NCBI RefSeq assembly: GCF_000219625.1
Contig: NC_018213.1
Coordinates: 1,668,055-1,732,054, forward strand
Direction of reading: 5' to 3'
Length of the DNA stretch: 64,000 bases
Origin: Zymoseptoria tritici IPO323
Taxonomy: Eukaryota > Ascomycota > Dothideomycetes > Mycosphaerellales > Mycosphaerellaceae
Within the stretch, counting starts at the first letter, position 1. The number at the start of each line of letters is the position of its first letter. Under the pieces are notes generated by a model, which ran no database searches, had not been told where the DNA came from, and was given only the letters and a program-made list of their open reading frames with translations. A program made the position numbers and the translations under genes. This document shows, piece after piece, positions 8,107-21,709 of the stretch.

Positions 8107-10506
8107 TCAGTTCATCGCGACCCACGAGTCCAGCATATCGCGGACGTCGTCGTGGTACGAATCACCGGAGCCACCCATGAGATCGTTCATGAAGTCGTCC
8201 ATGCCCAAGCTGGTGCGATGGAAGCCTTCCTCGTAAATCGTGCTGGGTATAGCGTTGACGGTGCTGTTGTTCTTCACGCTGCTGACTTGAACGGTGTCCC
8301 AGTCAGAGTTGTAGACGCTGGAACCACTGCATGATTCGCCGGGCGGAGAAAATGCGTCGTGGTGGACCTCGGGATGCGAGTTGAGAACGTCGAAGTTGAC
8401 AGCGTCGCTGAAGATGTCGTGTTCGGGTCCGATGGGGCTTGACTCGCCGGCGAAACCGGAGTTGTTGTTGTTGTACGCTGGAGATGAGTAATCGTGGAAC
8501 GTTGCTGCGTCAACACCGGTGGTAGCAGGCGGTGATGAGCGGGTTGACAGCTTTGAAGGTGAGACGACTCGTTCCTCGGGTATGCTCAGATCGATGTACA
8601 CCTTAGAGTCAGAGCGTATGTTCTTGGTGGCTGATGGCGGCGAGGTTGGAGGTGTGTCGAGCCATGCGGCGACTGCGTTGGTGAATTGTGCGTTGCTGGA
8701 GTTCAGATCCAAGAAGGCGCCAACCGCGAGCTCGTCGGATTCTTGCGGAGGAGTGTCTGGCATGCTGCGAACACTGGCACCGGAGCTACTGCTAGCAGCG
8801 CTGCCATTTCCGTACACTTGGTCCATTCGTCGAGCCAGTGCTGCTTTGCGTGCGCGAGAATCCATTTCAGGACGTTCGGAACGATGCGAAGGGCCGGTGC
8901 TCTCAGATCTGTCCTTCTTCGGGCGTCCACGCTTTGGCTTCTCCTCCTCGAGCTTCTCGAAACCTGGCAGCACACCCTCGCACATATCGCGTTGACGATG
9001 GCGGGTGAGCGCATCGGCTCGTGCGAAAGTCTTGCCACAAGGGCATACTGCAGGTCGCTCGTTTGTGTGAGTGAGGTGGTGGCGTTTCGTATCGTGGAGG
9101 CGGTTGAATCTCTTGCCGCATGGGTTGCAGCGGAATCGGCGGTCATCGAGATGGTTCTGTACGTGAGAACGGGCATTCTCCTTGCGGTTGATGGTGGTGT
9201 TGCATCCCTCCCATTTGCAGGTGTATGCCTCGCCTTTGCCGACGGGGTGAACGAGCCAGGAATTGATCTGCTCCTCTGAGATACCTGTGTCGATATACGT
9301 GGCGTCGATTCCAGCCGCATCCAGTGCGGCTTGTTCTGCACATGCGGATCCATCGCCCATCATGAAATGTGGGCTGTTGAAGTCTTGGTCAGCCCCAGCC
9401 GCCGCTTGGAGAAGGATGTCTCCTTGTCCGCAGTACGGATTCGAGACCTCCTCGAACAGCGTCGGCATTGGCGTGCTCTGCTGGTGAACAGGTGATGAAG
9501 GGTCTGCCACGGAGGATGAGTAAGTGGATGCTGCATACTCCTGTTCGCTTGCGTAGGTGAATGAATTATTCTGGAACATCTGCCCTTGGTTGACGAATTG
9601 CCCAAGATCCTGCCCATGGGGCATCGGAGCGACGTCGAGTTGGTGGCTGTTGCTGCGAGTTGTCTTTCTCTGCGTCGGTGGAGGGCTCGGCCAGGTCTGG
9701 CTGTGATGTTGCGGTGTGTTCGGGACGGTACGTGAGTGACCTCTTGAGACGGGAGTCATTGGGACGGCCTGAAGGGGTTGTTGTGGCAGGTAGATGACAC
9801 TGCTCATGTCGGTGGGCGGAGGCGAGCTGATCTGAACGAATGGCCCGTTCTGCATGGTGGGATGAGGGTTGAGGTTGTGGTTGGGGTGTGGAGGGTGGTT
9901 GATGGGTGGATTTGAAGGGTTGCTGCCAAAGTTCTGCTCGTACCACATCAAGTGGCTCTGCAGACTTTGCATGGCGGCGGCTTGTTCGTGAGTTTGACCG
10001 CCGCCAGACGGATCCATGCTCCCGTGCAGCTGTTGGTGGAGGTGGGATTGGAAGTTTTGTGGTTGCGCCTGAAGCGGCGCAGGCTGGAAGCCCGGCTGGG
10101 CTAGACTGTGCGACTGCGTTTCTTGCTTGGTGATATGTTGCTGATCCGGGAGGTATGCTAAGTTAGTATCCGGGTGTGTCCTTGCTAATGGTAGTCCAGA
10201 GGGTAGGCCATGGTAGAGTTGTTGATCCTGGGGAAGTAGTGGTCGAAATCCTGCAGACGAGTCCATCGCGCCCAGGTCTTGGTCGAGACTGCGGCCTCGT
10301 TGATGACCTGATCGTGATGATTTCGTCCGTTTCGAGTTGGTAGGAAGTGGTGAAGCAAGGATGGGGACCTCGAGCGATTGTTGTCGACGGTGTTCGAGAC
10401 GGCGTCTTTGGATGCTCGAGGATGGGTTTGTGTGCAGCATATTGTGCTTAGAGGCAAGAAGAGTCCGGTTTCCTGGGTTGGGGGTCCAGTTTGGTCTGAA
10501 GGTCAT
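8107..10506 (-). CDS. C2H2 zinc-finger transcription factor, Ace2/Swi5-like
   Basis: A single 799-codon exon. Three consecutive C2H2 fingers lie at about residues 425-505: an atypical first finger (CKWEGC), a canonical second (CNPCGKRFNRLHDTKRHHLTH) and a third of the Swi5/Ace2 type (CPCGKTFARADALTRHRQR). An AT-hook-like basic patch, KPKRGRPKK, follows at about 518-526. The N-terminal half is Gln/Pro/Ser-rich with a conserved basic patch (IQRRRLEHRRQQSLEVP) near residue 32; the C-terminus is acidic. Yeast Ace2 and Swi5 drive daughter-cell and late-mitotic genes; filamentous relatives are often labelled metallothionein expression activator. The start at 10506 follows an in-frame TGA. A branch point and acceptor (ACTAAC, TGCAG) just upstream suggest a 5' untranslated intron. 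MLHTNPSS downstream is an alternative start. Confidence 0.8.
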   Translation of the reverse strand: MTFRPNWTPNPGNRTLLASKHNMLHTNPSSSIQRRRLEHRRQQSLEVPILASPLPTNSKRTKSSRSGHQRGRSLDQDLGAMDSSAGFRPLLPQDQQLYHGLPSGLPLARTHPDTNLAYLPDQQHITKQETQSHSLAQPGFQPAPLQAQPQNFQSHLHQQLHGSMDPSGGGQTHEQAAAMQSLQSHLMWYEQNFGSNPSNPPINHPPHPNHNLNPHPTMQNGPFVQISSPPPTDMSSVIYLPQQPLQAVPMTPVSRGHSRTVPNTPQHHSQTWPSPPPTQRKTTRSNSHQLDVAPMPHGQDLGQFVNQGQMFQNNSFTYASEQEYAASTYSSSVADPSSPVHQQSTPMPTLFEEVSNPYCGQGDILLQAAAGADQDFNSPHFMMGDGSACAEQAALDAAGIDATYIDTGISEEQINSWLVHPVGKGEAYTCKWEGCNTTINRKENARSHVQNHLDDRRFRCNPCGKRFNRLHDTKRHHLTHTNERPAVCPCGKTFARADALTRHRQRDMCEGVLPGFEKLEEEKPKRGRPKKDRSESTGPSHRSERPEMDSRARKAALARRMDQVYGNGSAASSSSGASVRSMPDTPPQESDELAVGAFLDLNSSNAQFTNAVAAWLDTPPTSPPSATKNIRSDSKVYIDLSIPEERVVSPSKLSTRSSPPATTGVDAATFHDYSSPAYNNNNSGFAGESSPIGPEHDIFSDAVNFDVLNSHPEVHHDAFSPPGESCSGSSVYNSDWDTVQVSSVKNNSTVNAIPSTIYEEGFHRTSLGMDDFMNDLMGGSGDSYHDDVRDMLDSWVAMN

Positions 10507-12063
<1,557 letters not shown>

Positions 12064-12662
12064 AGGCGATTCGATGTGAATAGCTGCGATTGAGAAGGGA
12101 GGCCTTGAATGGTCTGCAGTAGCTATATGCAAATGGAAACCCTCGTCTGGACCACATGCCTAATATCCTTGCTTTTCGTACGATGTTTGTGACCGTGCTT
12201 TAGCTCTTCTAACTTGATGTATTGCTGTTGTCAGATCTGGCCTCCCCAATCCTCCTAATCGAACTGCTGCTCCGGGCATTTTGCTCCGCGGATATTGCTC
12301 CTGCATATTGCACGAGTATGTCATGAGGTTTGCAACTTCAAAGGGCACATTCTGTCTCGAGATTACTGACGAGAATGTACGGAGACGTACAGATGATCTA
12401 CCATCGCCACGGCGGACGCGAGCAAGACAGGACCTCGCTTCGCATGACTCTTTGATAGTAGCGGAAGGTTGAAAGTCGGTGATCATGATCAGACACAGAA
12501 GATACAGCGAGAGGCGTTCATGGCGGTAACCCCTGATGATTCTTCCGATGCTCTCTATCTTGACGCAACAAGTCTTGCTGCTAGCATAGAGTGCGAACGC
12601 GAAACCTCGTCCCGACTATGCCATCTGCGCCAGCCGGTCCTCAGCGTGTCTTCACATGCCTC
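12064..12662. other. Convergent intergenic region
   Basis: About 600 bp between the convergent ubiquitin-eS31 and rpn12 genes. No recognisable gene or repeat. Confidence 0.4.
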
Positions 12663-13534
12663 TTACACAATCGTCTCCAACTTCCGCGCATAGCCTAACG
12701 TGTTCTCAATCACAACGTCACTGTTGCTCATGACATCCTTCTCCGCCGCGCGCATCTCCTCCTCCTGCTCCGGGAAGTATATCCGTCCATCCTTTGCCAC
12801 CCAGCCGCGAGACTGCGCGAATTGCACCACGGCGCCCTCCGAGTCGAGGAATAGCAGGTTCTTTGCGTTCGAGATGGGGAGAGATGGGTAGGCGCGCTCT
12901 GAGCAGGAAGCGATTTCGGATCGGATCGTGTCGATGAGGACCTGCATGAATATGTTAGTGATTGTGGCTGGACTAACATCGCTTTCGATATGCTCACCTC
13001 GGAGAACACCGCAAACTCCTCACTCGGCACCCGCTCGCCCTTCGTCTCCACCCACACTTTGTCGTAGCTGCCCTCCATCAACGCCTGCTCCAACCGCACA
13101 GGGTACTGAATGAACTCATCCCGATCGATGTGGTCCTTGCCTCCGCTCACTTCCAATCCCTCCAGCACGGTATGGAACCCCGCATAGTCGCCCACGCTCA
13201 ACAGCAGCAACAGATACAGCCCCGTGACCTTTCCCTGGTTACTCGCTCGGCTCCTTCGACCCTCCTGTGGCAGCGAGTAGAACGGCTGTAGTTGTTGGTA
13301 GTAGCGGGTGAACGAGTCGGTGTCTTTCAGCTTGATGCTGATCAGCGCGCCGTGTTCGAGAACGGCGGTGGCGAGTTGCAGATGTTGAGGCTTGGTGTCT
13401 TCGGAGGGGATGAGGGCGTTGAGATGGAGGAGGCCGAGTTTGGCGCGTGAGAGAAGCTGCGGTGCTTGGGAGAGGTGGTTCGCTTTGAGGGAGTCGAGCT
13501 GTTGGATGACTTGTTTGACTTCGTTTTCCGCCAT
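12663..13534 (-). CDS. rpn12: 26S proteasome regulatory subunit Rpn12
   Basis: Exons 13534-12998 and 12941-12663 are joined over a 56 bp intron (GTGAGC...TGCAG) at a codon boundary and give 271 residues, close to the 274 of yeast Rpn12. The N-terminal helices (QVIQQLDSLKANHL, LLSRAKLGLLHLNALIP) and the central GLYLLLLLSVGDYAGFHTVLE are typical of the CSN8/PSMD8/eIF3k PCI family. The C-terminal winged-helix part follows the intron. Rpn12 is a lid subunit of the 19S regulatory particle and helps seat the lid on the base. The start MAENEVKQVI is the only sensible one. Confidence 0.92.
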
Positions 13535-14139
13535 GGTGATGTTCTATTTTGGAGGTGTTCGGGTGAGGTGTGGATTATGAGGTGTGGAAGAGTGAATTGT
13601 GGACGGCGAGATGGGTCGAAGTGTGTTGATGATGAGGTCGTAGATGAGAACCTGCGAAGCTTTGAAAGCACATGCGACTTCCAGCTGTGACGTGAAGCTA
13701 GACCGCGGACCGCGCCGAGAGATCTGTTTCTGTTCACGACGATCTTCACCACGACATCATTACATCTCGAGCGAGCAGAAAGACATCAACTGTACGCGCA
13801 CTCAGATCAGCCGTGATGGGCATACCGTTCCGAGGGCCTCTCGGGCATCAGCAATTGCCTGAAAGTCACGGCTTCAGACCCTCTGCCAATGACATTACTT
13901 CGGTTGGACCTCTCTCGCGCGATTGCCTTGGAACAGGTAACGCTCTGCGGAAGCACCTGCGTCCGACTGACACGAGTTGCTATGCTGATCTGTGCGCTGA
14001 TCCGCCGAAATGAGTCACGAAACGGCAGCAGTGTTCAGTGAGAAGCATAAAGCCACGACAGTCTGTCCCTTTGGCGTGTACCCGACACTACCGCGGTCTA
14101 CCTGCCAATTGCCTCTCCCAACGTCCGGCACGGAAATAA
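13535..14139. other. Intergenic region upstream of rpn12
   Basis: About 600 bp holding the rpn12 promoter and whatever begins the next gene. A short frame starting at ATG 14011 lies here but I could not splice it to the downstream orphan in frame. Confidence 0.35.
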
Positions 14140-14733
14140 GGAATCGCATCTCTTCCTGACATCGCGATCATCCTTCAACCCGCCCGGGACAGCGTTTTAG
14201 ACGACGACGTCAAGGGAGCCATCAAAGTCCCTGACCTAGGCTCTGCCGTCGAGGAGGCCTACACGTGCACCGACGATCTCCAAGGTGGCATGATCTTCCA
14301 GCAGAAGGCAGTCCGAACGAGATCGAGAGCATTTATCGTTGATTATCGTTCGATCGACAAGCAGGCGTTAGAGATCATGACCGAAGTCGAGTCCACCGCG
14401 AGAGAGCACACTGCTTCCCGTCTCGACAGTACCCTCACCCTTAGATTCGTCGAGACTGGCACACTGGAAGATCACATCAAGGAGGCGATCGAGTTTATGC
14501 GCAAGCTGGGATATCCTGTCCAAGAAGTCCATAGGTACTCCCATGACCCTCAAGGCGGCGTGATCTTCACGCCAGCAAAGGGCTATCCCGAGGAAGATGA
14601 GCCACTCTACGAGGCATTGATGGCACATTTTGAAAGTGATGACCCATTCATCGTCTCTTACGGTTCTGTTGACAGAGAGACGGCGCAGGAGTTCGTGGGA
14701 GTCAGATTCAAGGGTTGGTATTCGCTCCTTTGA
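14140..14733 (+). CDS. Orphan protein with an internal ~70-residue duplication (5' end unclear)
   Basis: The frame is open from just after TAA 14137-14139 to the TGA at 14731-14733. The first ATG is 14290, but coding-like sequence starts before it: LGSAVEEAYTCTDDLQGGMI with ...AFIVDYRSIDKQALEIM is a degenerate copy of LGYPVQEVHRYSHDPQGGVI with ...PFIVSYGSVDRETAQEF further down. Because the first repeat begins upstream of the only early ATG, either an upstream exon exists or the gene has lost its 5' end. A truncated protein from 14290 would be 147 residues. No family was recognised. The charged, acidic composition suggests a soluble protein. Confidence 0.4.
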   Translation, partial: GIASLPDIAIILQPARDSVLDDDVKGAIKVPDLGSAVEEAYTCTDDLQGGMIFQQKAVRTRSRAFIVDYRSIDKQALEIMTEVESTAREHTASRLDSTLTLRFVETGTLEDHIKEAIEFMRKLGYPVQEVHRYSHDPQGGVIFTPAKGYPEEDEPLYEALMAHFESDDPFIVSYGSVDRETAQEFVGVRFKGWYSLL

Positions 14734-15347
14734 TAAAAGAGTCCGTGTTCGAAGAAATGCTGACTTGCGAGCAAGATCGAGCAGGACGGTAGAGCGCAAC
14801 AAGGCCTCATTTGAGGAGAGAAGCGATGATACCCGGCGTGAACGAGCGAACTTCGGCCAAGTCAGGAAATCCTCTTCGTTGCTGAATTGCTTACTCTTCT
14901 TCCATAGTTGCAGACTACTACAGATTAAGTTGCTCTGTGAAGGCAGTACTTTTACCCTGACAGGCCTAAAAGAAAAGCACGTTGGCCAGCGGTGAGCATA
15001 CATTTCGTGAGCAGTGCGTCATAAGGGAGGGCTTGTATTTCTGCAAGTGGCTTCACGCAGGATCTTTCGAGATGCCAGGAGCGAGCTTGACGACGTGTTC
15101 GAGAGAACTCAAAGCTACCATCAGCCTGAAAATTCATCCCAAAAATTGTATTGCTCCGCCTGGTCGATGAAGCTCGTACCGATTCCCAGGTTTTACCCTG
15201 CTCGACCAGGTTGTGTTATCGATAGGCGAGGAGCTTACCTGCCTGATGAGCTACAGCAGGAAGAATAAAAAACATCTGTCCCGTCACACTTCGAACTGAA
15301 ATTCACTTCCCAGACAAGCACCAGCAGGTACAAAATCGCCCACCACC
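14734..15347. other. Intergenic region upstream of the HAD gene
   Basis: About 610 bp with the presumed promoter of the dehalogenase gene. Nothing else recognised. Confidence 0.35.
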
Positions 15348-16118
15348 ATGGCAAAACACGTCGTCTTCGACATTGTCGGTACCCTCGCCTGCTTCGACGC
15401 CTACCACCAACGTATTGACGAAGTCATCGGCGACAAGCTCCGCTCGCAAAGCATCACGCCGCAATTCTTCGGATACACCTGGATGACCCACGCCGAATTG
15501 GAATTCACCTTTCTCTCGATCAGCGGTCGACACACGTCCTACAAAGATGTCATGAAGGCGATGTTCTTCCGCATCTTGTGGTTCGCTGGTGTCAAAGACC
15601 CGCGAGGCTTCGCTACTGAGGACGAGAGAGATCGCTGCCAGGAAGGATACGCGCTGCTGGGACTGCGAGAGGGTGCGAAGGAATGTATCGAGATATTGCG
15701 GTCGAACGGATTCAATGTCTGGTGTCTGACCACAGCGGACATTCCGAGAGTTCAAGGCTACTTCCAGCGAGGCGGTGTTGATATGCCGGCGGAAAGCATA
15801 TTGAGCTGCGACAGTCAAGGCGTTGCGAAGCCCGCGCTTGCTGCGTACAAGCCGACGTTCGACAAGTTTGGCAGAGACGACAAGAAGTACTTTGCGGTGC
15901 GTTTACTCGGGGCGCGAAGACGGTTTTGCCAGACGCTGACAATTGTATAGGCCGCACACATGTGGGACGTCTCTGCAGCTCGACTTGTTGGATTCAAGGG
16001 TGCATACTGCTCGGCATACGAGAAGGACGACTGCCTGGAGATCTTCGGTGGCGAGATGGAGGTCATGGGTGATACTTTGGTGGAGATGGCGCAGAAGCTG
16101 GTGAAGCACGCGGAGTAG
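15348..16118 (+). CDS. HAD-superfamily (haloacid dehalogenase-like) hydrolase
   Basis: Exons 15348-15896 and 15951-16118 flank a 54 bp intron at a codon boundary and encode 238 residues. HAD motifs are visible: motif I FDIVGTL (nucleophile Asp 8; DxxGT as in type II haloacid dehalogenases), motif II with WCLTTADIP near residue 125, a lysine in GVAKPALAAY near 160, and motif IV in AAHMWDVSAARLVGF just after the splice. The region between motifs I and II is a helical cap. The family hydrolyses C-halogen or phosphate bonds; the substrate cannot be read from sequence. The gene is convergent with the permease, whose stop is about 190 bp away. Confidence 0.85.
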
Positions 16119-16304
16119 ACATGGGTCTCTGCTTTCTTTGCCCGATCGGCCGCGTCGGATCAAGTGCAAGACACACTCGGAGGAAACGACCTGACAAGTT
16201 CATGAGGCAATGCTTCAGAACTTTCATCAATTCGACTACTTGTTCATTCTCGTTCCATCTCAGCGACCTTCGACAACGGACCCAGAGTCCATTACAGCCA
16301 TTCT

Positions 16305-18529
16305 TTACGACCACAAAATATTGAGCCTCCTCCATCCCGTAGCCTTGGGAATGATAGGCTCCGGATGATCGTTCGCCACATCGATGAATCCACGAATAGG
16401 TATATCCTTCAGTGGAATGATCTTGGTTTTGAACCAGAACTTGTAGCCGAAGTACAACACCAGTACAAAAGGGATGTTGAAGTATCTGCAATCTCCGTTA
16501 GCCACAACTCTACTACACGACTCTGCCCACGATTCGACCCACGCGCTAATGAAGGTCTCAGTATCCCAGTGTCCGTGGATGAAGGTCTTGAATCCAGACG
16601 TGAGTAATAGAAGCAGGAACATGCCCAAGGAGATCCAAGAAAGCCACGGCTGAAAGGGAGCCGCCCAGGGCAGTTCTTGCTTCCGATCGATGGATTGTGC
16701 TTTACATCCGTAATAGAAACGTAGGTACGTGATCAGGACGATGATCCAGTCGACCAGTGAGGCGATTGCGACCAGATCTTGCAGCCATGTGAATACCGTG
16801 GATGCGCTGTCCGAAAGTGTCATGTATCCCAAGGCCATGAACACCGCCAGAGAGCTCACAGCAACGTAAGGGATCCTGAACCGGTTCAGGCGTTTTAAGA
16901 CTGCGGGTGCTTGTCCAGCGTTGGCTAACCCGTAGAGCACGCGGCTAGCTGACATCAAGGAGGAATTGGCTGAGGTGTGGGTCAGAATGGTAAGCAGCGT
17001 GAACTTTCGTTTGGATCTCCTTACCCGCAGACCAAGCGGAGGTCAATATAATAGCGTTGATGAATGATGGGACGAATTTGATACCGGCTCTGTGAGCAGC
17101 CTGGTTTGATGTCAGGATGCCCGATTGCTGTACAGAGTTCCGAAGAAAAGCTTACAATGACAAAGGGCGATTGGGACGCAGTGCCTGTCTTTTGCAGCAG
17201 GTTCTTGTCGTTCGACGGCACTACAAGTCCCACCTAGGTGAACAGAAGTGCGTCAGTCAGCCAGCCACAGTTCAGACAATGGAGATTCGATGCAGAGTAA
17301 GACCTGCTGACATTCCCGTGGAAAAGCCTCGATCACTCCAAGCCTTGTACACTTTGGTACTTACCATGAATATGGTGAGCAAATAGAAGATCAAGACCCG
17401 CCAGAAGATCCGCTTTGCCGCCATGGGGATCGATTGCCTGGGGCTGCGCGTTTCGGCGGCAGCGCAAACGATCACTCTGGGAATCATCAGCGATGCTTAG
17501 ACAACAGCGCGATGGAACGCAAGTCCCGACAAAGCCTGAGATAGTCCCAGACGACGCCGGCCTTGTACAGTCCAATGACTTACTGTACCCCGGCGTAGGC
17601 ATATATAGCGGAGTTGAGACAGCTCCAGAAGCCGAGGAATCGGCCTGTCGATCCAGGAATGTCGAGATACTGATTGAAGGGGCCTGGATCTCGCCAGTAT
17701 CGAAAGCCGATCGATTGGCCATTCGGACCGCCACCGGTCGTGATCACAAGGGCGAGAAGGTTGATGAAGATCACGAGGAAGATCTTGAGCAGACAGAAAC
17801 CCTAGAGGAGATGAATCAGCACAATCAAGTGCTAGCATCGGAGAACAGCATACGAATTCGAGTTCGCCGAACACTCGGACAAAGACCAGCAAGGTGGCAA
17901 TGACCAGAACGCTGAACACTGTGATCCATACGCCGCTGTTGGTGTCGACCCAGAACTGCATGAGGACAGCAGCAGCAACGATCTCCGAAGGGATTGAAAC
18001 AGCAGAGCTATATGTTGTCAGCGTGTATCTCACACCAATGTTGCGAAGAATTGAGCCCACCTGTAGGTCATGTTCCAACCGTTTGCAAAGGCCAAAGCAG
18101 GATCGACAAAGAAGCCCGGAAAACGAATGATAGCGCCGCTGAGAGGGACTAGAGCTCCCATCTCTCCAACGGCAAGAACCACACTGCAGACTGTCAAGCC
18201 GATCACTGTATAGCCTAGAAAAGCACCGAGAGGTCCAGCGTTCGCGATGGCACGACCAGATCCGAGGAAGAGACCTGTCGACCCGGTCAGTTCAAAGCCT
18301 TCCATGCCGCTTCTTGCTTCCGGTGCTCACCGGTGCCAATAGTGCCCGCCAACGCGATCATCTGTATATGGCGCTGGTGCAGGCCCTGCTTGACGAGCTT
18401 GACTTCGTCGAATTCCGCGTCCATACTTTCGTACTCCCGTGCGTGACCGCCATTATTGGCATGGGCTGGACCGTCGATGTACGAAGGATTCTTCTTCTCG
18501 TTGTCGAGATATGCCGTCGGTTCAGCCAT
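16305..18529 (-). CDS. Amino acid permease (AAT/GAP family)
   Basis: Nine exons: 18529-18331, 18274-18061, 18007-17854, 17801-17584, 17476-17365, 17233-17156, 17100-17025, 16969-16543 and 16485-16305. They total 1659 nt (552 residues) in phase, with GT-AG introns of 52-131 bp. Family landmarks fall in order: HIQMIALAGTIGTGLFLG at the first intron, PLSGAIIRFPGFFVDPALAF, the WN...Y motif, GGGPNGQSIGFRYWRDPGPF, AAAETRSPRQSIP, TASQSPFVI, AGIKFVPSFINAIILTSA and ASRVLYGLANAGQAP. Twelve membrane segments are expected in the plasma membrane, importing amino acids with protons. The 57 bp last intron has no stop and keeps frame, but removing it restores TFISAYFNIPF, which fits the family. The residue pair after SA is AN instead of the usual GN. 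An upstream in-frame ATG at 18565 is an alternative start. Confidence 0.88.
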
Positions 18530-21500
18530 TGTAACGTCGTACGCTCTAGCGAGGGAGTCTGGCACGATGTTCGGGTCCTTAAAACGAAGAAGTCCGACGA
18601 CTCACATCGCATGCAAAGGTAAGATTGAAAATTGCCGTCGTCAGACCGGGATTCGATGTCGTAGGTTCCGCCGAAGGCGGGACTGGGGTTTGGCGGTCAG
18701 CAATGCTACAATTGCATTGGTTTGAGACGATCAGGGTTGAGAGAAATCGAAAGCTTTGAGTTCAGGCAAAGACCAGGATAGTGAGCTCCATGCAGGACAC
18801 GTGGGCAAGATCGGTCATCAAGGTCTATTCTGTGCATGCGATGAGCGTGCAACATTCTGCTACAGTATCAACCGGAAAAGTCGATCCAATGAGCGCTTGG
18901 GAGACCTTCTCGATAGATACAGACGACACATGGCGTGGGTAGCTCCACCTGAGGCAAAAAGAATACTGCGGGCGAAGCGCAATTCAATTCCGTGAGCACC
19001 GAAGACGAGCCGATGTCTGTTGAAGAGCATCGGCACTTGAACGGCCGTTTGAAGGCGAGTGCGATGAATCTTGTCGGCGCTCGATCTGAGTTTGGACAGA
19101 CTTGTAATGACAAGCTGGAGTCTTACCATCACGACGCAGGAATGCGGCAGTCTCCCGTCATAGTGAACAGCGGTGACTGTGGTCCAATCCGATCCAGTAA
19201 GTTCTGTTGCTGAGCACGCACTCTGTCTCTGGTCAGCGGATCGTAGTGGAGGTCATGACAGGCATAAAGTATACGGCCACATCCGGCAATATCGTCCACG
19301 CACACAAATTGGACGTCGGGTCGAATGAGAAGGTTGCGAGTTCAGCGATGATCGCTGAAAAGGACACGTTCGTCCGGTCCCCGGCGTTCTTGTACGGAGT
19401 GTCCATCATACGGGTAAGATGGCGCGCAGCTGTTCGGTGCACACGGGGCGAAGGTAGCGGAATTCGGCACTGTCGCGATGTCCCAGCCGTGTAAGTTAAT
19501 CGCGCATCCTCTGAAGTCCGTAGTAGCATTGGGCAGTGTCCACTTCCAGCGTTGCGCGCGCCAGTGACTGACGTGAGGCTATATGATCATAGCGGACCCA
19601 TTGTATCGACGCCTTGAGAGGTGATCTCTGCTGGAAATGTCGTGCATACCAAGATCTCATCCTTGGAAGAGGCCAGGAGAGTGAGAACGCCAGATCTGTC
19701 TGAGAAGAGCGGGCCTCCGCGGCTGTATACTTAGTCCATGACCGAACTGACGCGGGCAAGTGAAGGATCATGTCATCAGCTGACCGGCAATGGATCCTCG
19801 ACCAGTCCGGGATCGAAGTAAAGCACGGCATCACGGGCTCCGCGAGCCAAGCATCCGTCCATAAGGCGCGGCATGCATGACGAAGCCTGAGAAATCGGAG
19901 GTCAAGGCGATCGCATGATGGGCTGAGTGGCCTGGCCATGCTCCGCTTCTATTGCTGCAGAGCGATCGAGACATTCATGAACCATGGTCGCCTAGGTGGA
20001 AGGAGGACCGTCTTCCGTTCATTGAATCGATACAGGATTCTTGGCATTACCAGCCTTCTCCAGAGTCCAGATTCCTCCGCCAGGTCCCACAGCGATGCAG
20101 TCCCACGCAGCTCGCTCCTTTGGATATGGCATGCTTTAGTGGTCGCGGGAGATCTCTGCGTGTATGGACATTCAGTCCACAGTCACGCATCTTCACGGCT
20201 GCATATGCGTGGCAGCAGCTCGTGCAGTCAGCGTGGGCTCATCTTGCAGGTTCGCATGAAGGAATCCGATTCGCCACCTCGTTCCTACATTGACAGGGAG
20301 GGCAGAGCATACCGTTTTAGTACTGGCAAGCAAGGGTGCCTGCGATGAGCAAAGACCGAATGCCCGTCCACAGCACATGGGTCTCGATGCGCCCAGGTTG
20401 TCATTTATTAGTGCGGATATGCGATATTTTCTTTCTCATCATCTTCCCGCCCATGCAGACGTCAACGAGCGACATGGAAGATCAACAAGGCCTGCCTCGT
20501 CTATGGCCGGATCGCCGGATCTTGTTGCACCGCTCCGGACCAGAGAGGGCCAGGTTGTGTGATGAGAGAGCGGATGTTCCTGAGCCCGGCAGGTGGCATG
20601 GTGAACATCGAGCTTTGGCCTCGATCAAGAGAGCTATGATGTCTTGACGTCCCGCGAGAGACCTTGTTGCTGGAATGAGCGAGCAAGGGTGGTGATGAGG
20701 AGTAGTGGAGCTTGCTCCGTGGAGTTTTTCGGTCTAATAACCGGAGCCCGGTAGCTTGGTTGATCGCCGGCTAGCGTCTGCGCCGTCCCGGTGCCTTATT
20801 TCGTATTGGTGGAGCCCCTGCCGATTTTGGATCCGATACCACTTCACTGGGTGAGCGTAGAACACTCAATCCTAGCAATCTCGGCGATTTGTCTGGGTGC
20901 AGTCGATGGGTGTGCGAGGACTGTGCGGCGCCGGCGACTCTGGAAACGAGGGGCAGCTTGTGCTTATAGCATTTGGCTCATATATCGTCGCAGGACGTCG
21001 AAGCACTTGTCGGGCTGAAACGACTGCGTGAGCAATACTCTGGGCGCCAACAGTCTCCGCAGTGCAACTCTGAGACGAATCGTTGCTGCTGAAACATGCT
21101 CCAGTGGTTCGTGTCGTGCGGGTAGTAACAACATCCCCATCAAATCTCGGCACCCGAGGCATGGGAAGAAGTCGAGACACGCTCTGACAGCTGAGCCGTC
21201 CCTTTGGGGTCGGAACCTTGCATGTCATTGCCAGGGTTCCGAAAGACTGGAGGTGTGACGTCCCTCGTGACGAGATGGTGCTCACCGCAACATAACATTC
21301 GTACTTCGTACCGACCGCATCTGACCGCAAGTATTCGTCATCTTCGTCGTATTAATGTAGTTGTGCAATCATCAGCAATTCCATTTGCACTCTCGCAGGA
21401 CCACCGGCATTTGTGGCATCAGATCTGCGAAAGTCGGAAACAAAGTAAACCCTGCCTCCAGTACCAACTCCCAAAAGCGTGGACCCGACCGTCCACATTT

Positions 21501-21709
21501 ACGGCGCCAAGCAGGGAACAGGAACAACCATTGATGACCGATAATCAGGGAGCAAGGTGCAAGTGCCGGGATCTCAGCTAAGTTTCGACACCGCCCACCT
21601 TGCCTCGTATCCATGCTGGTATGAAACCTCAGTATCACCTGTGTTACAAACACCTCGACTTCTTCTCGATTTCATGGTTGTTTGATCCTGCGTTCAACAA
21701 CACCACAAA
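18530..21709. other. Long gene-poor region
   Basis: About 3.2 kb without a frame or spliced reading that I can assign to a family. Base composition looks like the rest of the euchromatin and there is no RIP signature, so it is not an old transposon of the kinds seen elsewhere. Short chance frames occur on both strands. Confidence 0.35.
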
